From assembly GCA_026709985.1 (NCBI GenBank), contig JAPORY010000019.1, forward strand, positions 1 through 52,081: a DNA stretch of 52,081 nt, in the 5' to 3' direction. Under the pieces are notes generated by a model. The model did not search any database. It had not been told where the DNA came from and saw nothing but the letters and a program-made list of their open reading frames with translations. This DNA is from Aestuariivita sp. Its GTDB lineage: Bacteria; Pseudomonadota; Alphaproteobacteria; Rhodobacterales; Rhodobacteraceae. The position numbers and the translations under genes were made by a program. Shown here piece after piece: positions 45,104 through 52,081 of the stretch; position 1 is the stretch's first letter, and each line of letters opens with the position of its first letter.

Positions 45104-45730
45104 ATGTACGACAGCCACCTCGTTTTTTCTCAGATTATGGCGAACATACCTTGGAAAATCTTTCACTGCGTCTTTGAGCGCTACCAGCGAGATCATCGTA
45201 TCCGTTCCTTTCGCTGTGCCCACCGATATCACGCGATGGTGCTTGCCCAACTCAACCGGCGACGTAGTTTTCGAAACCTTGTTATCTGCAGCCGGGTACC
45301 CGGAGAGAAACCCTATCATCTCTGAATACCCAATGGCGTGTCTCAAACAACACTTGCGAAGGCCAATGAAAACCGTGACTGGCACATTACGCAAACCATC
45401 TCATTAATATCGCAAAACCGCTCTACCGACCTAAAGACAGCGCACTCAAACTGGACGAACCTGTTTATGCGCTCAATGCAGCCACCATCTCGTTATGTCT
45501 CTCCTAGTTTCCATGGGCTCCCGTTTCGAAAAACAAAATCTGGTATCAAGTTGCAGACTTTGCTTGATTTGCAGGGCAACATCCCGTCTTTTATCGAGAT
45601 CACCGATGCCAAGCTCAGTGATGTCGATGTTCCGAACATCCTGCGTCCCGAACCCGGTGCCGTTTAAGTGATGGATCGAACTTATGTCGATTACGAACGG
45701 CTCATCTTTAAAAATGATTGGGGATGGAAA
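45104..45730 (+). pseudogene. IS4-family transposase relic (second type)
   Basis: Successive frames read WKIFHCVFERYQRDHRIRSF, HRYHAMVLAQLNRRRSFRNL, GVSQTTLAKANENRDWHI, LDEPVYALNAATISLCLS, then a stop, FRKTKSGIKLQTLLDLQGNI, PSFIEITDAKLSDVDVPNIL, and V-stop-VMDRTYVDYERLI. This is the order of IS4-type transposases with the first catalytic Asp mutated (NAATIS for DSTTID). At least two frameshifts and two stops. Rightward. Different from the relic at 31560. Confidence 0.8.
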
Positions 45731-46100
45731 ACAAAAGGGATGGCCCAGAGTCCAGAGAGAAGGTTAAGGAGGGTGACGCAACGCTTTGCGTGAATATGGG
45801 TATCAGGTATAATAAGAGAAAGACCGTATACCGATCACATTGGCGAATTCGGGCTGGTTTTACACAACCGTCAACGAAGATCTGAAAGGGGTTCGAGGAC
45901 ATCCGAACGCAGTGAAGAAACCGACGACGTTGCGAGAAGAAGCCGAGGCGAAATTCAAGGCGCGATTCCCTTGTGTCTTCGCCCGCGACACCCTTTGGGA
46001 GGTTTCCGCATGCCCCTAAGATCAATGTGCGGTCGGGCGGGTATTGCCCGGCAAGGTACGCGGAACACTCTGCCCCTTTCAGTGGCAAGGAACGACACGC

Positions 46101-47132
46101 ATGAATGACCCCCTCCCCCGGAAACCGATCGGTGCGCACTGGCGCCGTGTTCGGGATCTCGCCTTGGAATATCATGCTGTCCAGCATGCGGGAGCCCGAC
46201 AGGCGGCGGCGCGGTGGAAGGCGGTGCGCTAACAGCTTGAGGACCCCGCGATTGACCGGCGGTCGATGGCTATCTGGTTGCGTGAGCAACGCCGGGCCTT
46301 TGCCATTGAGACTGGACAGATTGAAGGATTGTACCAACTCCGGCACGGCGTGACCGAAACACTGATTGCCGAGGGGTTTGAAGGGGTCCGCGGCGCGCAT
46401 TCGGTTACGGATATCGGGGACGACACATTAAAAGGGCTCCTGCAGGATCAGGAAGCGGCCTTGGAGATGCTCTTTGTCCATGTGAAGGACGACCGTCCTC
46501 TAACCACGTCGGCGATCAAGGAATGGCATGCCTTGCTCACGCGGCACCAGGACAGCGCGGTCGGGATCACGCCGTTTGGAAAGCGGGTCGAAATACCCTT
46601 GCGGAAAGGAGAATGGAAAATCCGTCCGAATAATCCGCGCCGGATGGATGGGTTTGTACATGAGTATTGCCCGCCCGAGCAGGTTGAATCGGAGATGGAG
46701 CAGTTTCTCGCGTTTCATGAAGGACACAAAGACCTTAATCTTACACCCGAGGTGGAAGCCGCATGGCTACATCATGAGTTTGTACGGATTCATCCCTTCC
46801 AGGACGGCAACGGGCGGATTTCGCGTCTCTTGATGGCATTCGCTTATGCAAAGGCGGGAGAGTTTCCACCCGTCATTCCCGCGGAAAATAAGCCCTCCTA
46901 TATTGATGCTTTGGAAGCGGCCGATGAAGGAGGGTTTCGCGATCTTGTGAATTATTTTGGGAATATAGCGACTCAGCGGTCGGATGCCGCTTCCGTCCGG
47001 GCCGAGGGTATTCTCAGCGGACGGACTCATTATCGTCATGGAAATGGTGGGGTTACGGTTAACGGCGATTATCATCCACCCGAACCGAAATCACTTGGTT
47101 ACGAAGACGCCGTTCCGTTTAAAATCTCTTAG
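46101..47132 (+). pseudogene. fic: Fic-family AMP transferase with an early in-frame stop
   Basis: ATG 46101 (AAGGA upstream) reads MNDPLPRKPIGAHWRRVRD and meets TAA at 46230-46232 after 43 codons. The frame then continues unbroken to 47132. The Fic motif HPFQDGNGRISR is intact, so AMP transfer is possible if the rest is made. ATG 46266 could restart translation, giving 288 aa that still hold the class II inhibitory helix TGQIEG just before the Fic core. No separate antitoxin is seen. Whether it is dead or simply shortened is open. Confidence 0.75.
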
Positions 47133-47267
47133 ATTCTCTCCATTGGAACGACTGGTCGGTCACGTTTTTTTCTTTGTGTTCGCGCAATATTTCAGCATAG
47201 GTTTTAGACGTTAACGGTGCAACGATTCTCCTTTCACTGGTGCACAACCGAGGAAAGGGAAACCACC

Positions 47268-47442
47268 ATGAGACATTTTACCCCTCACCATCAAGTTTTT
47301 CGTGGGCGCTCTGTCGGCGTTGATGCTGACCACACCGGCCCTGACCCCGACGCTGCAGAAGATAAGCCTGCGGCTGAGAACGCCCACAGTATTGCCCATC
47401 ACAGAAACCCTCATACTTCCCTGTACCAGGTTACTGAATTGA
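47268..47442 (+). pseudogene. Small exported-protein relic, frameshifted at the signal peptide
   Basis: GAGGAAAGGG precedes ATG 47268, which reads MRHFTPHHQV out of frame. Shifting one base within CCTCACC gives FTPLTIKFFVGALSALMLTT then PALTP, a good signal peptide, ending at TGA 47440-47442. The mature part is short and not recognised. The 107-codon open frame in the first frame is not protein-like. Confidence 0.4.
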
Positions 47443-47489
47443 CAAAAACATCGCAGAGCAAGAGGGCCTACGCATCAGGCAGGGGGCTT

Positions 47490-48365
47490 TTATTTCTTGG
47501 CTTGAACTTTGATGATTGCGCGTTGCGAAATCCAAATGCTGGATAGCACCATAACAATTCCAACGCTTTGCAGGACGCTGAGCGTTTGCCCCAATATGAC
47601 CCAACCCAACAGTACGGCAGTTGCTGGGCTTAACAAGGTGAGCGGTGCTGCAACAGAAGGGCCATATTTTGCAATGCAGCGAAACCAAAAGAAATACCCC
47701 AAAGCACTACCAAACAGCCCCAAGTAAACAAAGCCGATCACATTATTGGCGGTCAGTGATGGTAATGGCGGTTCAAACAGCAGTGCAGCGGGCAAGAGGA
47801 GTAAGCCGCCGGCGGTCAACTGCCACGCCGTAAAGGTAAGCGCCGAGACAGATGGCTGCCACTTTCGGGTAAGAACTGTACCTAAGGCCATTGAAACTGC
47901 GGCTCCAAGTGCCGCAATCAAACCAATTGTGCTCAATTCGGCTTCGGGCGTGAGCACCAACAAGCCCACGCCTACCAAACCGGCAATGCTTGAAAAAATT
48001 GCGGTCAAAGGGCTGGACTGACCCAATAGCCATCGCGCCAGATAAAACACCATCAAAGGCTGTGTTGATGAAACCGTCGCGGCAACTCCTCCTGGCAATT
48101 CGTAAGCCGATACAAACAATAACCACCAAAATATCGAAAAGTTTAACGCACCCAATACCACGGTACGCATAATCCATATTCCCTGCGGCAGATTGCGTAC
48201 AAGGATCAGCAGTATAAGGCCTGCCGGTAAGGCCCGCAGCGCTGCGGCTGATACCGGGTATCCATCTGGCAATAACTCTGTCGTCACCAAATAGCTACTG
48301 CCCCAGACGACGGGAGCCATTGCCGCAAGAATGATTGTCGACGAAATTTGCATTTGCGCCTTCAT
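47490..48365 (-). CDS. EamA-family (DMT) transporter
   Basis: 291 aa with ten hydrophobic helices in two EamA halves: VVWGSSYLVTTELLPDGYPV at the start, WWLLFVSAYELPGGVAATVS in the first half, and ATAVLLGWVILGQTLSVLQS in the second. It resembles the amino-acid or metabolite exporters of this superfamily. ATG 48365 follows GGAAAG; the frame opens 18 bases further up at a TTG. Monocistronic. Substrate unknown. Confidence 0.9.
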   Translation of the reverse strand: MKAQMQISSTIILAAMAPVVWGSSYLVTTELLPDGYPVSAAALRALPAGLILLILVRNLPQGIWIMRTVVLGALNFSIFWWLLFVSAYELPGGVAATVSSTQPLMVFYLARWLLGQSSPLTAIFSSIAGLVGVGLLVLTPEAELSTIGLIAALGAAVSMALGTVLTRKWQPSVSALTFTAWQLTAGGLLLLPAALLFEPPLPSLTANNVIGFVYLGLFGSALGYFFWFRCIAKYGPSVAAPLTLLSPATAVLLGWVILGQTLSVLQSVGIVMVLSSIWISQRAIIKVQAKK

Positions 48366-49108
48366 TTCTTTCCACTGTTGCAAGAGTAGAATGGGCCACT
48401 GGGCTTTTTTTTGACTTTAGCCCTATGTTTTGATTAGGGGTTGAGTTGGCGCTTGGAAGGGGGAGGGCGGTTCGCTGTGTTGTCAAAGATTAACTGCAGC
48501 AGTTACCTCATAGTCTGAGTCTAGATCAGCCCGTAGCAAAGCGCAAGAGGAGCAAGATTAGGAGCAGCGTTTGAATGTTCAATTTTAGGTTAATTATTCA
48601 CTACCCAATAGGCAATTGAGAATGACTAAAGGAACTCGGTTTCCCATCGCAATTCTACTGCAGGTTTGCTGTTGAACCCTATTTCGGGCATCATCCATTG
48701 GGATGTTAGACGGAGTTGTGGGCGAAACCAAGTCGCGACCCATCTTTCGCACAAAATTCCATGATTCCGTGAATTTTGGCAATTTCACGGTGAAAAACCC
48801 TTTACTTTAGCCGTTTCTGTCCGTGTGGTGCTCTCGGCATGGGAGGTCTCTGTTTGGCGTATTTTATTCAAATTGTCGAATATCTAGACCCGCTTAAATT
48901 TTGAGAGAAATAAGGTATTGCTCGCGTACTATTTTGCGGAATTTGATGAGGTAAAAATTCTTTAAAATTTTGCTGGTAAGTTACCTTCTGGGTATATATG
49001 CGATGATTAGCTGTTATTTAGCTATGTTTAGCTATTTATTCACTATTTTCTGATTGACTAGCTTTCAATTTTTACCTATATACCTATCGCAAGCATGTGG
49101 AGGTCGAT
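48366..49108. other. Long intergenic stretch, no gene recognised
   Basis: About 740 bases. A hairpin CCGTGAA...TTCACGG lies at ~48770-48790 with a weak A/T tail. The 65-codon minus frame at 48788-48594 has no family match. The part 48890-49080 is very AT-rich and probably holds the promoter of the RHH-GNAT-XRE unit. Confidence 0.3.
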
Positions 49109-49315
49109 ATGAAACGGACGATGACATTGAACCTGACAGAGGCTGAGATGAACGCTGTTGAACAGATGTGCGAACAAAAAGGTCTTTCCAAAACGGCACT
49201 CGTCCGCCAGTCGCTTCGCCTCTATAAGTCTGTCGATGATCGTTTTTCGCGTGGTGATAGGGTTTTCGTTGAAAGCGCCGACAAGTCAGAAAAGGCTGAG
49301 CTTATGGTCCTATGA
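49109..49315 (+). CDS. Ribbon-helix-helix DNA-binding protein
   Basis: 68 aa from ATG 49109 (GGAGG upstream). The RHH fold is visible: strand KRTMTLNLTE, helix AEMNAVEQMCEQKGLS and helix KTALVRQSLRLYKSV, followed by a short beta tail GDRVFVESADKSEKAELMVL. It overlaps the GNAT gene by ATGA. In RHH-GNAT pairs it is the antitoxin and autorepressor. Confidence 0.82.
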   Translation: MKRTMTLNLTEAEMNAVEQMCEQKGLSKTALVRQSLRLYKSVDDRFSRGDRVFVESADKSEKAELMVL

Positions 49316-49959
49316 AGCAGCTCGTCGATCAGGTCTTGCTGAAGAACCGCGTTACTGGTGAGTTTGAAGTAGCAGAGCTGTGTCACGGCATTGACGAAAC
49401 CAACTTGTCGCACATCGAAGGCAGGTGGCGGCCGATGTTTGAGTTGCGCCGGGCGCAAGCAAAGGCGTCAGGCGAATCTATGTCTGACATCAATGCCGAG
49501 GATGGTCATTGGAATTGGGGCAGCAAGGTGCTTGCCGCGATATCTGACCCGTTCCTGTATGACATCTTTGCCCTAGAATGTGGCGGTAATACTCAGGCCT
49601 TGCTGCTGACCTGCAAAGGCAGCACGGACTGCTTCAGTCGTCACCCTGAGCATCCTAAAGCGGACATGGTCTATGTTGAGTTTCTCGCGACGGCGCCTTG
49701 GAACAGACCGCGGCTCGTAGCTGAGCCCATCTACAAGGGCGCGGGACGAGTTCTGATCGGCACAGCCGTCAGCCTTAGCCTAGGAGAGGAATTTGGCGGA
49801 CGCATCGGCCTTCACTCGCTGCTGGGATCCGAGAAGTTCTACCGTGATGCGATTGGCATGACCGATCTTGGTGTGGACGTAGACGGGCCTCACAAAGGGC
49901 TGAGATACTTCGAACTACCCGAAAGTCAGGTGACTGACTTTCTTACCATTCAACACTAA
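49312..49959 (+). CDS. GNAT-like acetyltransferase-fold protein
   Basis: 215 aa. The C-terminal ~110 residues look like a GNAT fold: ADMVYVEFLATAPWNRPRLV, YKGAGRVLIGTAVSLSLGEE and FGGRIGLHSLLGSEKFYRDA then IGMTDLGVD. The acetyl-CoA loop is GAGRVLIG, a partial R/QxxGxG/A. Translation is coupled to the RHH gene. By analogy with TacAT-type pairs it may be a toxin, but an ordinary acetyltransferase is possible. Confidence 0.65.
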   Translation: MKQLVDQVLLKNRVTGEFEVAELCHGIDETNLSHIEGRWRPMFELRRAQAKASGESMSDINAEDGHWNWGSKVLAAISDPFLYDIFALECGGNTQALLLTCKGSTDCFSRHPEHPKADMVYVEFLATAPWNRPRLVAEPIYKGAGRVLIGTAVSLSLGEEFGGRIGLHSLLGSEKFYRDAIGMTDLGVDVDGPHKGLRYFELPESQVTDFLTIQH

Positions 49960-49974
49960 CTAGAGGAGCTGAGC

Positions 49975-50508
49975 ATGAAACTGCATTTCACGTCCGAATG
50001 GCTACGCAGCCATATCGAAAACGATCGAGACATCGAATGCGAAGCTGGATTTCCTTTGCTTGGTGCGGAGCCGCTGAAGACTTTTGCTGGTGCGGCCCCA
50101 ACCGCGCCAGATGAAGGTGTTCAAGAAAACACATCGGCTGTTCTCTACCAACTTGTAAGGCAGATTCGAAGGCGAGACAGCCTCACTCAAGCACAACTTG
50201 CTGAAAAGATTCGCGTTGAGACGGTCGAGGTTGAAACGATTGAGTCCCAACCTGGGTACGTCCCAAAGCCGAGAACAGTAAATCGATTGGCCGATTATCT
50301 GGGTGTTCCAGCGAAAGCGGTAGAACAACTAACAACCGCCGCTCAAGCGCATAACGATAATCTGGCTGAAGCAGCGCATCGGTTCGCTGCAAGCTCAGAT
50401 GGCTTGTCGAAGCCGAGCAGAGCAGAGAAGAAGCTTTTTGATGACTTTGTGAAAGTGTTAGCCGCGTTCGACCGAAGGGGAACCAAATGCCAGTCGTCGA
50501 ACCACTAA
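49975..50508 (+). CDS. XRE-family helix-turn-helix protein
   Basis: 177 aa, start ATG 49975 with GAGGAG upstream, 15 bases after the GNAT gene. An N-terminal ~50-residue unknown segment (LHFTSEWLRSHIENDRDIEC) is followed by an XRE HTH: LYQLVRQIRRRDSLTQAQLA, EKIRVETVEVETIESQP and TVNRLADYLGVPAKAVEQL. Overlaps the next small frame (50487) by 22 bases. Third member of the RHH-GNAT-XRE unit and likely a regulator or second antitoxin. Confidence 0.85.
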   Translation: MKLHFTSEWLRSHIENDRDIECEAGFPLLGAEPLKTFAGAAPTAPDEGVQENTSAVLYQLVRQIRRRDSLTQAQLAEKIRVETVEVETIESQPGYVPKPRTVNRLADYLGVPAKAVEQLTTAAQAHNDNLAEAAHRFAASSDGLSKPSRAEKKLFDDFVKVLAAFDRRGTKCQSSNH

Positions 50509-50627
50509 TTGGGAACTATGAGCGTGGCGATAATATCAACGAACATAGCGCCCGCTTGTTTCGTGACTTAGGCAATCTGGAACCACCACTTCGCCTTGAG
50601 CAAGTACACGAGCACTTCAGCAGTTAG
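50487..50627 (+). pseudogene. Possible ImmA/IrrE-like N-terminal stub
   Basis: ATG 50487 inside the XRE 3' end reads MPVVEPLIGNYERGDNINEH then SARLFRDLGNLEPPLRLEQV and HEHFSS before TAG. ARxLxxxLGxxEPPxxxE is the usual start of ImmA/IrrE metallopeptidases, which often follow XRE genes. The catalytic HExxH region is missing; the sequence changes into IS200-type transposase right after the stop. Confidence 0.45.
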
Positions 50628-50831
50628 ATTGCTGGCGCACCCAAACTGGTCAACGGCTTGCAAGGCGTATTGAGCCGGCGCATACGAGCATTCCGACCTG
50701 AAGTCACGAGCCGCTATCGCCAAGGCGTTCTGTGGTCACCGTTCTACTTTCCAGCCTCGTGTGGCGGAGCACCCATCGACATCATTCGCCAATATGTCGA
50801 TGATCAACTCGCCACTCAAAATCAAAATTAG
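50628..50831 (+). pseudogene. IS200/IS605-type transposase (TnpA) C-terminal relic
   Basis: In the same frame as the preceding stub, after its TAG, the sequence reads LVNGLQGVLSRRIRAFRPEV then LWSPFYFPASCGGAPIDIIR, QYVDDQ. WSPxYFxASCGGAPxxxxxQY is the conserved end of Y1 HUH transposases of IS200/IS605. The catalytic HUH and Tyr parts are gone. Confidence 0.75.
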
Positions 50832-50837
50832 GAAGCT

Positions 50838-50880
50838 TGCGCCTTTTATCCTCACCCTAAAGGACGAGGTTTTACGGCGC
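50838..50880. repeat. IS200/IS605-like right-end hairpin
   Basis: GCGCC and GGCGC flank an imperfect stem around ACCCTAAAGGA. This matches the subterminal hairpin that TnpA recognises at the right end of IS200/IS605 elements and lies directly after the TnpA relic. Confidence 0.5.
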
Positions 50881-51341
50881 GATAGATAACTTTTAACTGT
50901 TCGACGACATTTTTTAGTAGACTCTGGAGCGGGATTGTGACGGCCGGCATATTACGACGGGCACCTTGCGAAATCGTCATTCGGCGGTGTCGCAGGACGC
51001 GATGGATCGTCGAGATCATGGATTAACGATCCGTCCGCAAGAGTAACTGTCTCAGCTTCCCGCTCATCTCCCGGGACCTGAATGGACGCCTGGGTATCCA
51101 CCAGCACCACGTTATCGCGAGATTAGGGTTTTCGCCAAAATAATCTGAACACTAAGGGTATATTTCAAGGTTTTCGTATGGCTGCAATTATCCGAGGGGA
51201 AATTGCGAGCAAGCGCAATAGATAAGCTGAAAAACAGCTGAAATAAAAAATACGTTGCGTCAGACTTAACTCGCCGCCAGCCAGATGTCATATATCATTG
51301 TGACCTTCTGCTTTGCGATGACCTAGCGGCATGATTTCGAC
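50881..51341. other. No intact gene
   Basis: A minus-strand frame from ~51125 to 50957 reads SRDNVVLVDTQASIQVPGDE then GSLIHDLDDPSRPATPPNDD without a start codon and may be a gene scrap. The rest shows nothing. Confidence 0.25.
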
Positions 51342-51921
51342 ATGAAAATTTACCGATCAATAGACTTCGACAGACACTGTGCGATGATGTGGATCGCTTG
51401 CTGGCGACGTATGTCGATCAACGGCGGCGGCAACATACGGTGTTATGGCCTCTTTGTGATGAGCGACAAAAACCGCTTTGGGCCGCAACCGAAGCGCAGA
51501 AAATCGGTCGGGGCGGAGTTACCCGCGTGAGCGAAGTGACGGGGCTGTCCCGGACGACGATTGATGCCGGCCTAAAGGAAATCGCGACCGGTGCCTTTGA
51601 GACGACCAGGGGGATTAGTCTGCAAGGCGGGTCCGTCGGCCTGGTGGGGGTCGCAAGCGACTAATTGAAAAGAACCCCGAACTCCAGTCGGCTCTTGACC
51701 GCCTGATCGAACCCACAACCCGTGGTGATCCCGAAAACCCGCGCCGTTGGACGTGCAAAAGTGCCGCCAGTCTCGCTGCCGTTCTCAGACAGCAAGGGTT
51801 TGCCATCAGTGAACGAACCGTCAATCGTTTGCTGCACGACCTCGGATATCGCCGACAAGCGAACAAAAAAACGCGGGATGGGCGTCAAAATCCAGATCGT
51901 GACGCGCAATTTCAGTTCATT
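51342..51921 (+). pseudogene. ISAzo13-family transposase relic
   Basis: The first frame carries WAATEAQKIGRGGVTRVSEV then TGLSRTTIDAGLKEI. Near 51610 the frame changes and continues RRVRRPGGGRKRLIEKNPEL, TTRGDPENPRRWTCKSAASL and LHDLGYRRQANKKTRDG. This is the N-terminal half of ISAzo13-type transposases. Similarity stops at QFQFIE, where another sequence begins; the catalytic DDE core is absent. Confidence 0.8.
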
Positions 51922-52081
51922 GAGCCTCTTGCAAAATTCGTCAGGCGAACGATTTTTTCCTGAAAACAGGCATTTTTTTTGAAAAGGTGGCCATGAGACA
52001 ACCCGTTGTGTATTAGATTGTAGTCAACACAAAATACAGCGGCGGTTGTCCCAGGCCCTTAACGAACACGATAGCCGATAT
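51920..52081. mobile_element. Possible end of another insertion sequence
   Basis: TGAGCCTCTTGCAAAATTCG starts exactly where the ISAzo13 similarity stops and resembles terminal inverted repeats of IS5-related elements (from memory). An ATG at 51993 reads MRQPVVY then a stop. The other end lies outside the window. Confidence 0.35.

Noticed and set aside
45708-46400. 230-codon minus-strand frame
   Set aside because: It runs antisense into fic and has no domain or ribosome site; the plus-strand Fic frame explains the region.
1-52081. CRISPR arrays, tRNA and rRNA genes
   Set aside because: No regularly spaced repeat and no T-arm or acceptor pattern was seen on reading, though a tRNA could be missed by eye.

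Overview
The window reads as chromosomal DNA of an alphaproteobacterium. The evidence is a petABC cytochrome bc1 operon followed by a convergent DUF1523 gene, an Nfu-type scaffold gene with both the N-terminal and CxxC domains next to tsaB and an ilvE-like aminotransferase, queG, an adjacent msrB-msrA pair, BMP-family substrate-binding proteins, and a homogentisate catabolism block. No tRNA, rRNA or CRISPR array was recognised. Genus cannot be settled by reading alone.

Layout. 1-1430: AT-rich accessory DNA with a membrane protein running off the left edge and broken small genes. 1431-3479: queG and convergent msrB-msrA. 3480-8396: decayed DNA with a proteasome-like Ntn-hydrolase pseudogene split by a ~1.5 kb insertion, an IS66 scrap and a frameshifted higA. 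8397-15089: duplicated BMP genes (one killed by a stop), tsaB, nfu, a usp remnant, an ilvE-like gene and an EamA transporter. 15754-19452: petABC, then DUF1523 and a small membrane protein. 20122-24820: a defence/toxin-like block (HipS-like protein, tandem MNT-HEPN fusions) and an exported-protein pseudogene behind a 13-base homopolymer. 25154-31294: gabD, hsp20, a Bcr/CflA exporter, a DapB-like dehydrogenase and an Asp/Glu racemase. 31403-34108: a 2.7 kb relic bounded by 95-bp inverted repeats. 34126-44964: a LuxR regulator and an aromatic degradation cluster. 44965-47442: IS4 relic, fic with an early stop, and an exported-protein relic. 47490-48365: EamA exporter. 49109-52081: RHH-GNAT-XRE module, then nested transposon debris.

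How the genes work together. The most coherent system is 35071-44964, arranged around a ~0.95 kb divergent intergenic region. Leftward are hmgA, an FAH-family hydrolase and a Dabb-domain gene. Rightward are a class A flavin monooxygenase, an aromatic aminotransferase, a ThDP 2-oxoacid decarboxylase and an aldehyde dehydrogenase. Read as a pathway, an aromatic amino acid would be transaminated, decarboxylated, oxidised to an arylacetate, hydroxylated to homogentisate and ring-opened. No 4-hydroxyphenylpyruvate dioxygenase or maleylacetoacetate isomerase lies here. This is inference from family membership and order.

A second theme is decay. Housekeeping genes are intact, while accessory genes carry single frameshifts or stops, often the only defect. 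This pattern fits recent pseudogenisation, and for homopolymer sites possibly phase variation, better than uniformly poor sequence, but read-level checks are needed at each site.
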